A stretch of 64,000 nucleotides of DNA from Spisula solida (Eukaryota; Mollusca; Bivalvia; Venerida; Mactridae): the NCBI GenBank assembly GCA_947247005.1, contig OX365952.1:7152501-7216500 (forward strand), written 5' to 3'. Position 1 is the first letter of the stretch. Each line of letters begins with the position of its first letter. Positions 20,261 through 31,653 of the stretch are shown here, one piece after another. A model generated the notes under the pieces. The model did no database searches. It was not told where the DNA came from and was given only the letters and a program-made list of their open reading frames with translations. The translations under genes were made by a program, and so were the position numbers.

Positions 20261-22199
20261 TTTTAGCTCACCTGTCACAAAGTGACAGAGTGAGCTTTTG
20301 TGATCACTCTTCGTCCGTCGTCCGTCCGTCCGTCCGTCAACAATTGGCTTGTGTAGACACTAGAGGTCACAATTTTAGCCTAATCTTTATGAAACTTGGT
20401 CACAATGATCATCTCAACAAAATCTAGGCCAAGTTTGATATTGGGTTATCTGGGGTCAAAAACTAGGTCACTAGGTCAAATAATAGAAAAACCTTGTGTA
20501 CAGTGTATAGACTTTCCAGAGAGAACTAGCTTTCCACAGTAGGTATTTAATCCAGCATGTAATTGTTTAATCTTCACGGTGTTAAATTCAATAGCCATTA
20601 CTGCCCTGGTTGACTGTCAGCATGATGTAGCTTATCACCAAATGAGAAGACTTGTGGTAAGAGAAAATTAGGAGATCATGTTTCAATATTTTCTGTGTAG
20701 AGGTGTGTACGAGAAAATCAGTTTGAAGTATTTTCAACCAATTTTATTTTCATGGCAAACAATTTAAAGCAAACTAATTCTTATATATTTAACAAGAGGA
20801 TACCAAAGTTCAAAGTTTATTGGCATAATCAGCAAAGAACATTGCTTTTGGCCATTTACAAATAACAAATAAATATGGCAAAAACATATTTACAAAAAAA
20901 TATATACAACATGACTGTGTTCAACAAACGCTTATGCCCCCATAGAAGCATAGCCCATAAAAAGCTAAGTCAATCAGGGACCATATTCTGTAATAATGTT
21001 GGATAGTGTTACATGGCTTTGATAATGTAAGGGGCTTATGGTGGTAAACAAGTATGCCAAGTTTTAAGGCAACGCCATGATGTAAAACGAAACGGTCAAT
21101 TTGGGTTAACCAAGAATTAAACGCTTAATAAGTCTAAGTCCATAATTAGGTCAATGTCAAGGTCAAAATGAGGTTAGGTGATACAGGTGTGTGGAGATCA
21201 ATGTTCAAATACTGCAACCATGCAAGTATGAAAGCTCTGTAGCAAGCCATAATAATGCTAGAAGAAACGGTCAATTTGGGTTAACCAAGAATTTGGCCCT
21301 TCAATAAGTCTAAGTCCAAAATTAGGTCAAGGTGAAGGTCCAAATGGGGTCAGGTGATACAGGCGTGTGGAGAGTGTTCATATACAACATCCATGCAAGT
21401 ATGGAAGCTTTGTAGCAAGCCATAATAATGCTAGAAGAAACTGTCAATTTGGGTTAACCAGGACGGACCAGTACTTTTAGAAGATTTTAAAATATTTTAC
21501 TATAGTATATAAGGAAAACAGGGTCCCATCCACAGGCGGCCATGTTTTTTGACGAATCACGATAAAAATGTCAATTTTGTAGGAGGGTCATCCAACTACT
21601 ATTTCAGTAAAATTATTTTGAAATCTGGCCAGCAGTTGATTTTTTTACAATTTTTTAAAAGATTTTCCTATTGGTTGCCATGGCAACCAGGGTTCTGCAT
21701 ATGTTTTGATTCTTTTAGCTCTTTTAAGAAAGAACCACCCAAGAATTTGTTTTACAAATTTATAGTGACATCCAACCAGTACTTTTAGAGGAGAAGATTT
21801 TTAAAGATTTTATTATAGATATATAGGGAAAAACAGCGCCCCACCCACTGGCGGCCATGTTTTTTGACGAATATTGATAAAACTGTCAATTTTGTAAGAG
21901 GGTCACCCAACAACTATTTCTGTTAAATTATTTTGAAATCTGGCCAGCGGTTGATTTTTTATGATTTTTTAAAAGATTTTCCTATTGGTTGGAGTTATTT
22001 ATAGATTACAATTCTTTTAGCTGTTTTAAGAAAGGACCACACAAGGAACATTTCTGTGAAGTTTAGTTAAAATTGGTCATGTGGTTTAGGAGGAGATGTC
22101 GTTTGAATGAGTTGTTGACGGACGGACGCACATACTGACGACGGACGAATAGTGATCACAATAGCTCACCTTGTCACTATGTGACAGGTGAGCTAAAAA
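20261..22199. mobile_element. 1.9-kb inverted-repeat element with TTTTAGCTCACCTGTCAC ends
   Basis: Left end TTTTAGCTCACCTGTCACAA followed by 'gtgatcactcttcgtccgtc'. Right end in reverse complement: TTTTTAGCTCACCTGTCACA followed by the same 'gtgatcactattcgtccgtc' block. The end also folds on itself (GTGAC...GTCAC). Inside are three copies of a 177-bp unit starting 'gaaacggtcaatttgggtta' (about 21,088, 21,266, 21,442) and two copies of a 'ggcggccatgttttttgacg' block (about 21,535 and 21,850). No transposase frame is seen. This end type is familiar from bivalve genomes. Confidence 0.75.
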
Positions 22200-22315
22200 T
22201 CGTATATGAACACACACTCGGCGTGCGTGGGATTCAAACCCACGACCCCAACAGCGACAGCGCCTAGCACTGAAGTGACCGCGACCATACCGACTGCGCC
22301 ACCGAAACAACTCCA
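22200..22315 (-). mobile_element. tRNA-derived SINE, minus strand
   Basis: In reverse complement it begins 'gtttcggtggcgcagtcggt' (A-box-like) and holds 'GGGTTTGAATCCC' (B box) after a long insert. The head resembles a Ser/Leu-type tRNA with an extended variable arm. It lacks a foldable anticodon arm, so it is not a tRNA gene. It sits exactly between two inverted-repeat elements. Confidence 0.65.
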
Positions 22316-23349
22316 AACAAGAGGGCCATTGGCCCTAAAACGCTCACCCGATGACTAGCCTAGCAGTTTAGGCAGAATCAATATTTGTTATGATATGACC
22401 TTAATATTTTATTTAGATTTTACAGTGACACACTTTGTGCCAGGTTTAATAAAAACGAGGTGAAAATGTGACCTCTAGAATATAAACAAGGTTTTCTTTG
22501 ATGTGACCAGGTGACATAGTTTTTTACTCCAGATGACCTAATTTCAAACTTGACCTAGATGCTACAGGGACAAACATTGTGACCAAGTTTCATAAATATT
22601 AGGTACAAATTGTCACCTAGAGTTTTGACCCAAGATGAACTGATCTCGAACTTGACCTAGATTTGATAGAGACATACATTGTGACCAAGTTTGTTAAATA
22701 TTAGGTAACAAGAACCAAAATCCGTCTCGGGCAAGGTCAATGAAAAAAACAAACAATCCATAAAGGACCATAACCAAAGAAGGCCTTGGCTGATTTGGCC
22801 TATAATTAAACTTAGATATTATGCCCATAAGCATTGTCACAAAGTGTGAAGACGATCGGATGAAAACCCTGAGCATTAGAGTACAGACAAACTGCTGGAC
22901 GGCGCCGCCCGCATGCCCGCCCACCAAGGGAGTTCCCATAATACGTCCCATTTTTCAAACGGGCGTATAAAAATTGTGACCTCTAAAGTGTTAACACGGT
23001 TTTTCTTCAATGTCACCTGGTAACCTAGTTTTTGACCCCAGATGACCCAATTTCTAACTTGACCTGGTATTCATAGAGACATACATTGTGACCAAGTTTC
23101 ATTAAGATTATGTCAAAAATATGACCTCTAATTTGTTAACAAGTTTTTCTTTGATGTGACCTAGTGACCTAGCTTTTGACCCCGGATGACCCAATTGCTA
23201 ACTCGACCTAGATTTCATAGAGACAAACATTGTGTTAAAAAAGATTAAGTGAAAATTATTCCCTCTAGAGTGTTAACAGTCCAAATTATGACGGGGACGA
23301 CGTACAAAAGGGTGATCACAGTAGCTCACCTTGAGCACGTGAGCTAAAA
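22316..23349. mobile_element. AAGAGGGCC...GTGAGCTAAAA element with 'aggtca/tgacc' repeats
   Basis: It opens with 'aacaagagggccattggccc' and a hairpin, and closes with 'agctcaccttgagcacgtga' then GCTAAAAA. The body is a degenerate repeat of about 140 bp containing 'tttgaccccagatgaccca', 'aacttgacctagat' and 'cattgtgaccaagttt'. Non-coding; a related copy is at 52,833-53,399. Confidence 0.65.
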
Positions 23350-23526
23350 AAAAGTTGCTCAAATGAGGCTGATGTGGTCGCTGTCACTACAGTACATGAG
23401 GTATAAGGCGGGAAAATATTGAATTATCTCTGATAATTTTAACAACTTATTTGCCTCACAGACAGACACACCACTTGGCTTTTATGAATGCCTTGGACAG
23501 TAGCTATCCATTAAATATTCAAAAAT

Positions 23527-23596
23527 CATATATGAATCCACACTCGGCGTTAGTGGGATTCGAACCCACGACCCCAACAGCGACAGCGCCTAGCTG
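23527..23596 (-). mobile_element. Truncated copy of the tRNA-derived SINE
   Basis: In reverse complement 'gctaggcgctgtcgctgttg' and 'GGGTTCGAATCCC' match the SINE at 22,200-22,315. The A-box part is missing. Confidence 0.65.
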
Positions 23597-23872
23597 AACA
23601 ATAATTAAATAAAAAAAATTTCTGATTCCTCTCATTCATTGGGATTGTATACTGCACAGTCTTTCTCTGAAAAAATCTCTTGATTTTTTGAGACATTGTA
23701 ACTTTATACAGACGTGGTGATGGAATGTGGCATATCAGTTCCTGTATAATTAATTTCAAGTTTATCGCTGAAAAAATGGGGATACCTGAGCTGGCCACAC
23801 TTAACCAATTATAAAGTAATTGAGACAGAGATGAAAGAATACTGGAAACCAGTATTTCTGGACGGAAAGTCT
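23597..23872. other. No gene recognised
   Basis: AT-rich spacer between the SINE fragment and the 145-bp array. The piece 'ggaaagtctatacactgt' near 23,865 is the inverse of 'acagtgtatagactttcc' near 20,500, so the two flanks of the cluster are related by inversion. Confidence 0.4.
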
Positions 23873-24880
23873 ATACACTGTGTAGTCACTAGAGCTCACA
23901 ATTTTGACTAAATATTTATGAAACATGGTCACAATCATCATCTTAACAAAATCTAAGTCAAGTTCGATTTTGGGTCATCTGGGGTCAAAAACTAGGTCAC
24001 AAGGTCAAATCATAGAAAAACCTTGTGTAGTCACTAGAGGTCACAATTTTGGTCTAATCTTTACAAAATTCGGTCACAATGATCATATTAATAAAATCTA
24101 GGTCAATTTCGAAAATGGGTCATCCGGGGTCAAAAACTAGGTCACAAGGTCAAATCATAGAAAAACCTTGTGTAGTCACTAGAGGTCATAGTTTTAGCAT
24201 AATCTTTACGAAACTTGGTCACAATGATCAACACAACAAAATGTAGGTCAAGTTCGATATTGGGTTATCTGGGATCAAAAACTAGGTCACAAGGTCAAAA
24301 CATAGAAAAACCTTGTGTAGTCACTAGAGGTCACAGTTTTGACCTGATCTTTACGAAACTTGTTCACAATGATCATAACAACAAAATCTAAGTCAAGTTC
24401 GATATTGGGTCATCTTGGGTCAAAAACTAGGTCACATTGTCAAATCATAGAAAAACCTTGCATAGTCACTAGAGGTCACAATTTTGGTCTAATCTTTATG
24501 AAACTCGGTCACAATGATCATCTCAACAAAATCTAGATCAAGTTTGATATTGGGTCATCCGGGGTAAAAAACTAGGTCGCAAGGTCAAATAATAGAAAAA
24601 CCTTGTGTAGTCACTAGAGGTCACAGTTTTGGCTTGATCTTTACGAAACTTGGTCACAATGAGCATCTCAACAAAATCTAGGTCAAGTTTGATATTGGGT
24701 CATCTGGGGTAAAAAGTAGGTCATTAGGTCAATCATATAAAAACCTTGTGTAGTCACTAGAGGTCACAATATTGGCCTAATCTGTATAAAACTTGGTGAC
24801 AATGATCATCTCAACAAAATCTAGGTCAAGTTCGACAGGTGAGCGACCTAGGGCCCTTTGGGTCCTCTTGTTTAATTTGC
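23873..24880. repeat. 145-bp tandem array, about seven units
   Basis: The landmark 'ccttgtgtagtcactagagg' recurs at 24,021, 24,166, 24,311, 24,456, 24,601 and 24,744, i.e. every 145 bp (last step 143). Each unit has 'ggtcacaatgatcat', 'aaaatctaggtcaagtt' and 'aaaaactaggtcacaaggtc'. The array ends in 'gggccctttgggtcctcttg', the reverse of an AAGAGG..GGGCCC start, so it is the body of an element on the minus strand. A single unit is also at about 20,345-20,500. Confidence 0.85.
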
Positions 24881-25165
24881 GCAGTAGTGCTTTATTTACA
24901 AATTCAATGTCTTATTTAAATGAATTCCTAACAACCCTTTAAAACAATGCATGAACAACAGTCTCTTAGTTTTATCTATGTAATTAATGCTTAAAGTCAT
25001 ATTAATGTGATAATGTTGTTATTATGGTGCTTTTATGAGCCTTTATGTCTCTTATAATTCAATGATGAATGGTTATGTACATTTGAACTGTTTTATAATG
25101 TGTAAAGTTTTTTACCTGTATATGTACATAAATGAGACGAAAATAAAGAATATATATATTCATTT
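24881..25165 (+). mobile_element. Probable LINE 3' tail
   Basis: AT-rich sequence ending in 'gagacgaaaataaagaatat', a typical 3' end for LINEs of this kind. It may be the 3' continuation of the fragment at 19,601-20,121, separated by the elements at 20,261-24,880. The link is inferred from order and orientation only. Confidence 0.4.
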
Positions 25166-25742
25166 CACAGTTGATGTTTGAAACTTCAATTTAGAGGGTC
25201 GCACTAATCTGCTGACGAATAAGCTGACGATATGTAATATAGAGGAAACTGCTGACGATATGTATAAGGAAGGATTATCGGAAAATGCTGACCATATGTA
25301 TAAAGAATGATTATTAGAAGATAACTTGATAAACGTATGTCATGTCATATTTTGTATTTATAAAAGGTGTGATAGTTTATTGTGTTTGGGTAGGTAATAT
25401 AATTGCAGTTATATGATTTAAAAAAATGTAGATTATATTCATATGATTTGTATAGAACATGTATAATATTGTACGTCATGTAAAAAGGTAACTGCGTGAT
25501 AGTTTCATCAAGGATCTTTTTAGATCTTTGGTTTTGGGTTTCATGTTTGTATGATTTATATACAGTACTATATAATTTTCTCCATAGGAAAGAATAGAGC
25601 TCTATATGATAAATAAATAACTCCGACTCTTTTATCAAATTTTCGAGTCCATGCTCTTCATCAGGTACTACTATATATTATTTGTCTGGTTAGGAATCAA
25701 ATGTTTATGAATAGTGAAATAAAGTTGGTTAGTATTATTCTG

Positions 25743-26650
25743 TAAAGTAACATCGGTCAGCTAAATCTAATAGTGCAATACATGTATTTGTTCTTATTTG
25801 AACTGGTCAGCAGTTTCTCGATATATGCGTGGTCAGTTAAAAGTGTTGAAATTGCTGACCATATTGAACAAGAAGGATTATACTTTAAAGTAACGTCAGT
25901 CAGCTAAATCTAATTGCGCATTACTTGTATTTGTTCTTATTTTAACTGGTCAGCAGTTTCTCGATATATGCGTGGTCAGTAAAACGTGTAAAATTGCTGA
26001 CCATATAGAATAAGAAGGGTTATACTGTAAAGTAACATCGGTCAGCTAAATCTAATTGCGCATTACTTGTATTTGTTCTTATTTTAACTGTTCAGCAGTT
26101 TCTCGATATGTGCGTGGTCAGTTAAAAATTTGAAATTGCTGACCATATAGAATAAGAAGGATTCCCTTCTCCAAAAAGCGAGCAAAACCCGGGTTAAAAC
26201 CGTGTTAAACCATGCGGTATTCGCACTGTGCTAAAAGCGAGTCTTTTAGCTTACCGACTGGGTTTATTCTGAGCAAAACCCGGGAAAAACACGCATTAAA
26301 CACACGCAGGAAAAACCCACTAATAAGTTGGTTTTAAGTGAGTTTTTGGTAAAAGTGTGTTTTTCTTCGGGAAAGGTTATACTGTAAAGTAACGTCGGTC
26401 AGCTAAATCTAATAGCGCATTAATTGTATTTGTTCTTATTTTAACTGGTCAGCAGTTTCTCGATTTATGCGTGGTCAGTTAAACGTGTTAAAATTGCTGA
26501 CCATATAGAATAAGAAGGGTTATTCTGTAAAGTAACATCGGTCAACTAAATCTAATTGCGCAATACATGTATTTGTTCTTACTTTAACTGGTCAGCAGTT
26601 TCTCGATATATGCGTGGTCAGTTAAAAGTGTTGAATTTGCTGACCATATA
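25743..26650. repeat. 143-bp tandem array with GCTGACC/GGTCAGC motifs
   Basis: The start 'taaagtaacatcggtcagct' recurs at 25,743, 25,886, 26,028, 26,385 and 26,528 (steps 143, 142, then an interrupted unit, then 143). Each unit carries 'ggtcagcagtttctcgatat' and 'aaattgctgaccatat', the same motifs as in the element ends. Confidence 0.85.
26164..26378. mobile_element. Small insertion inside one array unit
   Basis: About 215 bp of different, GC-richer sequence ('gcgagcaaaacccgggttaa' and 'gagcaaaacccgggaaaaac') breaks the fourth 143-bp unit. The ends are weakly inverted ('ttcccttctccaaaaa' versus 'tttttcttcgggaaagg'). Probably a MITE. Confidence 0.5.
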
Positions 26651-26931
26651 TTATATTATACTGATAATCCAATTATGGTAGTTGATGGATTGATTGTTTA
26701 TTGCGATGTGTTAAACAGTTTGACACTTGATAATATACTGTATATCTATACAAACTAATTGACACATTTATTTGTATGCCTTTGTACATAATCCTATAAA
26801 GTCGAGTGATGTACAAAGTAATTAAATAATCAAAATACTTAGGTTGTCAGTTAATAAATACCTGAACGGAACAAAACTTTATTTTATACCTAATAAACAA
26901 ATCAAACACGATATATTTCATTTGTATATAT

Positions 26932-27047
26932 AGTTATATTTTCAATTGTAATTGATTAATAAAGCAAAGAAATTAAGAATAATTAATTTAATTTCTTAAT
27001 TCTTAATTTCTTTGCTTTATTAATCAATTACAACTGAAAATATAACT
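26932..27047. repeat. Long AT-rich hairpin
   Basis: Arms of about 48 bases: left 'agttatattttcaattgtaa' onward to 'gcaaagaaattaagaa', and the right arm is its reverse complement with one mismatch (aat versus agt). The loop is short. It sits near the middle of the 2.7-kb element. Confidence 0.85.
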
Positions 27048-28060
27048 TTATATAACATAACTTTATTCGATATTTTTAGAACATTCACACTCCAACATGA
27101 CATTTTGAAAAATAAAAAAATAAGTAAATTCATAGTTATTTTTACAAATGTATGTAATTATATGACATACCACTGATCATTTCTCGAGTATTCTTTGGTA
27201 ATACTATTTCAATACGATTTGCTGACTATAGATAAAGTTTCTGCCATGTATATAGACGGAGTATCGAAAAATAGCTGACCAGTAAAATATGAACAAAATG
27301 ATTTTTAATTTGATAAATATGCTCATTCTTTTTTTAAAAAAAAAATCGCGTGTACTGTTTCGTGCAATCAAAGTAGTTATTATAATAAATTACATTTCAT
27401 TTAATTCACTTAGATCTATAATACTGTAGTATTTCTATACGGTTTTTAACAATTTGCCAACTATAAAACACATAATTTAAACAATATAGACATCTAATAA
27501 CCTATTTATTTTCACAATACTAATACCTTTATTTACCAAAATAATGAAATATAATTGCAATGCATTAGATAGTAAAAAGTAAAAAATACGACATCTTTTC
27601 AAAACTTAAACCCAAACATTTCATAATTATTCTGATGTAAAACAATAGTTATTTTTACAAATGCATATTTCATGATTCACTCAAACAAAATGATCTCATA
27701 CCATACCATACTGTACTATATAATGCACTTCTATACTATATATATCTCAGATTCCTTCTTATCATAATTATATGGTCAGCAATTTCCCTCTTTGTCTATA
27801 TGGTCAGCAGTTTCCTCTATATACATATCGTCAGCTAAAGTCGTCAGCAGTTTAGTACGCTCCCAATTTAGATGAGTATGCCAGTTTACGAAGCAAAGAC
27901 TGATGGGTAATGCGTAACAAAAACAAACACAGTATTTACAAAAATATCAGCATTTATTTCCCGTGCTAATTAGGTAGATTATAACATAAATACAAGAGCT
28001 CGACAAAATGAAATGTATAATCATTATTCTCTGCTAGAAAATATTACATCTTTTAAAATA

Positions 28061-29381
28061 CGAGGGCCACTTAAAAATGTTAGTCAGTGGCCAGTAATAA
28101 GTTTAATATCCAACAATGTGTGTAAAAGTTGACATCTTCTGAAAGATACAACCTTTGCCTAGCTAACCAATAAAACAATATTGCAATCGGTAAAATATAC
28201 ATTCACCCATATGACATTGAACCAGTAGGGGTATAAAACACTGGAATTGCGAGAACATAAGGTATACGAGTAGACGTAAGGGTTGATATAAATAGTCATA
28301 ATTTCTATAATTTTTATCCGATTGATTTGAAATTTGCAGATTTCATGCACCGTATACTTGTTTAACTAGTGCTGAATCAACTTTTTTGTTTGGACAGTCT
28401 ACATCGATTTAGTTATACACGGAATCTACCATGTTCGAAATACTCCAAAAACTGCATTTTGCTGGGACTATACCATATACGTTGTTGCTTCATTGTACTA
28501 CTGTACGTCTTAAGTGGGAAAGTCAAACATGTGGCTTTTTTACACATTTATAAATGTTACTATCTTTCCCATTATAAATTTGTTCTGAATTATTCATAAA
28601 TTGTTATTTACTACAGCCAAAAGAATATGATCACGTGACCAAAAAATACGTATTTTAGATTTATGACGTCATATCCCTAATACAATAATACAGAAAACAA
28701 TAATAAAAACACATGATAGTAATTTTATATCAGAAGAATTACATGAAATGGACAACAGGGGTGAACTTTCTTTGTTTATCATAAATAGGGGGTATAACAT
28801 TACCCCACCCACTTTTTTAAAGTTGGGCTCTATCATAAAATTTTGTTGTAAATGATAAAATTGAGGTAAAAATGATAAAAATCGCCCGACGAATGAAACT
28901 ACATATAGTAATCTAGAAAATTTACATATTAAGAATAAATTAGTGTTTTTTTACCTAGTTTTTATCTAATATTAATGACGATGTAAGTGTGGTATTTTGA
29001 GTCACGGATGTGACTTGTTTATATTATTTTATATTGATGATAATTAACTGTTTTCAAAATTATGAGTTGTCATTTAAGAGTACAATGATATATATTGCAA
29101 ATGATATTAATTTAATTTCAGTAAGCCTGAAAGACATTTTAAAACAACGCTCAGAAATCGTATGAGCCCATATAACACAATTTTCTTACGTATTTATGAG
29201 GTATTCTGTGTCCAATGCTAAAAACCATGTCCTCTTTGAATATCAATAAAATGACAATGCTTTCATATTAAATGATGAAAATACCACGATTGTTCTTTAA
29301 GAAAATGTACACTTTTTGTATAGTCAGAGGCAATGATGTTGATTTATCGCCCACTGATTAATACTTTTTAAGTGGTCCTCG
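28061..29381. mobile_element. Mariner-like element with TA target duplication
   Basis: Left TACGAGGGCCACTTAAAAAT and right (reverse complement) TACGAGGACCACTTAAAAAG; the similarity goes on to 'atcagtggg'. TA flanks both ends. Copy B of the duplication (near 40,805) shows the uninterrupted site 'ttaaagtatgttcaaatg'. It is 1.32 kb and AT-rich, with no transposase-length frame. The ends share CGAGG with the element at 8,315 but differ inside. Confidence 0.85.
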
Positions 29382-29411
29382 TATGTGCAAATGTTAAGAC
29401 GATTATTTAAA

Positions 29412-30150
29412 TTTTCCAACTGGAGGTGTTTGTAAAACATATGCCCTGTGGCAGCCAACTATAAGTTAATATCTAAGACAGGGAAGTTTTCATACATTTA
29501 AACTATAAACTGAACACAGTCAAGTTCGTATTTTAACCCTCATTGAGGACAATATATTCCTATATAGGTTTGTAGCAGAGACTAAGGGTAACAATAGTTT
29601 ATAGTTGAAATAAGTATCAATTCCCTCACATAGATATTAACTTAAACCAATCTATGTTAAAAGTCACGGATACATTGAACATTGACTTATGATCTCAAAT
29701 TCAATAGTGTGTCTCTACTAATGATGACAAACGAACCTAAAAAGTTTGAGGAGATCGGAAACTTTTTTGCGGTCAAAGACCACAATGACCTTGACCGTTA
29801 CCTAGTAACCATCAAATCAGTAGTGGTCTCCTACTGATTATGGCCAACATCCCTATTAAATTTGAAGATCCTTTACCAACTATTTTTATTACCTCAGTAA
29901 TTGGAAGCCTTTTGCAATCGTGAAAGCTCGGCAATTTCCGTTGGTCACCGGTAAATATATTACTGTAATGCATAAAGACCGAGGTGATCAGAATGAATCC
30001 ATTTATTGTACACACAAACCGACCGACATACATGTGAAAAGCAAATTACCAAACACCTTTAATTGGACGTAATTAACAATTACAAATGTTACTTAGTGGG
30101 TAATCAGGCAGGTCTCCATGTAGCACAACACCACCCATATTTATGCTTTA
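29412..30150. mobile_element. Insertion of a bivalve-type 'ccctgtggcagcc' element in copy A
   Basis: Absent from copy B. It begins near 'gtttgtaaaacatatgccct' and holds 'accacaatgaccttgaccgt', 'gaggagatcggaaac' and 'accgaccgacatacatgtga'. A related piece is at 61,029-61,300. The right border is approximate. Confidence 0.55.
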
Positions 30151-30916
30151 TTTTGATGTGGTAATAATACAATTATTATTCTGATCAAGTTTCTAATCAA
30201 ACATGATCATGAACAGAGGCTATTGCTGGCAGTGTTATGATTGTGTTATGCAATGTTAACATAATACCAGATCATGACCTGTATGCATGTATAAATGATC
30301 CTACTATATAACCTCGTGCAGAATAGTTACGCACCATCAATATTATTAATATTATAGGCATAAATTGTGGATAAATAACAAACATCTTCCGTAGGCTAAG
30401 TAGTTAGTGCACAGACCTGGATTAAGATCACAATTACATGGGTGAAAGTTTGAAATTCTGAAAAACCTGAAATCTTCAAAAAATGTCAATTTATATCAGG
30501 GAAATAAAGAAAAACAGGCTTTTTGGCACTCTCAAAAACCTGAAAATGAGGGATGTGTCAGAAAACTTTCCACCATGTCATTTATTTGAAGTGTTAGTAT
30601 TAAATTCCAAGCATATAATTAAAATCACTTACAACTCAAAAACATTAATTGCACGCACATGATTAAGATCATTTCATAATCCTTCAGTTTAATTTATTAT
30701 GTGTAGTGTGTTTTATAATATTAAGAACTTCGGGAAGAAAAATCAAAACAGTTATACAAATAACTACGTTGTGAATGTAATAATAATTATGAGTTGATAC
30801 ATGCTATTTTGATTAGAACAAAAATTTAATTGGGCAAGCGTTCAACAGTTAACGTATGCTAATTAGAGAGGTCCGGAGACCAAATGTACAACGTATTCAT
30901 ATCCAAGAACAATACG

Positions 30917-31392
30917 CATATCCTTTCCGCTACCATAGCGTACTATTGCAGACTGACCGGGATGGCCATTTCAGCCTTCCGAAGTTTACGACCTAATTGC
31001 CCAAATTCGGGATTTTTGCCGTCATGGCTACACATGCATCACAGACTACGGGTTCAATGTCGTAAACAGGTATTTGTGCCCATTGGCCCCCTTTAAAGAG
31101 GGCTTTGAACGTAGATTTTCCAAAACTGAAATTACTGGTCCTACCCGCCATTGTGGTACGATTCACTGTGGACAAAAAGAAGTTTTTCGCGCAAGTGTCA
31201 CCGTCACATTTCCAGTGACCTTTAGCCGAAATTTTGACAATGTTTCCTACTTTCACTTTGGGGCAGGTGTGTAGCATCCGGATGTATCGAGGTTTTTATC
31301 AGTACTGCAAGTCAATAGTGTCTCAGGGTCGGGGTATATGGACCAAATGAATTTCTCATAGCCCCCCAATAAATCGTGATAGCGGAAAGGAT
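30917..31392. mobile_element. MITE with TATCCTTTCCGCTA inverted repeats
   Basis: Left 'tatcctttccgctaccatag'; right in reverse complement 'tatcctttccgctatcac'. It is 476 bp and absent from copy B, which reads straight through ('aacaatatgcgtatgtggaa'). It has open frames on both strands under 95 codons, none with a recognisable domain. Confidence 0.78.
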
Positions 31393-31653
31393 ATATGGAA
31401 TGTTTTTTTCGCTATCATAGTACTTTGAAACCTAGATGTCGAACAACAAAAGACACATGGAATGTAGACAAGTACATGTATAATTTAGGCCATCAACACG
31501 CAACAAATTCCAGACCGAGTGTGCTTTTCATGGAGAAATTTCAAACCCCCGTAATGTTGATTGATTTAATATTAACTAATATCTGTGAAGTTCTAATTTC
31601 AATGTTCTACCCCTCACCAAAGCTCGAATAACAAAGGAGTAATATCAGTATAC

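Larger units (their letters stand above)
25196..27863. mobile_element. 2.7-kb element with long inverted ends and a 9-bp target duplication
   Basis: CAATTTAGA occurs directly at both borders (25,187-25,195 and 27,864-27,872). Just inside, left GGGTCGCACTAATCTGCTGA and right (reverse complement) GGAGCGTACTAAACTGCTGA match. The pair continues into 'agctgacgatatgta', 'atagaggaaactgctgac' and 'aaattgctgaccatat' for about 130 bases. A 9-bp duplication and long ends resemble Mutator-like elements, but no transposase was found. Inside are a 143-bp array (25,743-26,650), a small insertion (about 26,164-26,378) and a hairpin (26,932-27,047). Confidence 0.8.
27900..31640. repeat. Segmental duplication, copy A (with later insertions)
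   Basis: Blocks shared in the same order and orientation with 40,668-41,715: 'aaaacaaacacagtatttac', 'tagaaaatattacatctt', 'gcaaatgttaagacgattat', 'ttatgcaatgttaacataat', 'catcttccgtaggctaagta', 'aaccaaatgtacaacgtatt'-like and 'catggagaaatttcaaa'. Copy A is 3.7 kb against 1.05 kb because of three insertions at about 28,061-29,381, 29,412-30,150 and 30,917-31,392. Confidence 0.85.

Noticed and set aside
22205..22315. tRNA-Ser/Leu gene on the minus strand
   Set aside because: A and B boxes are present but the anticodon arm does not fold and a partial copy exists nearby; better explained as a SINE.
20300..27870. CRISPR-like array suggested by regular 145-bp and 143-bp repeats
   Set aside because: Units are tandem satellites without unique spacers, in an animal nuclear genome.
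30993..31277. 94-codon minus-strand frame with several Cys and Lys
   Set aside because: It lies inside a 476-bp MITE and matches no domain I know.
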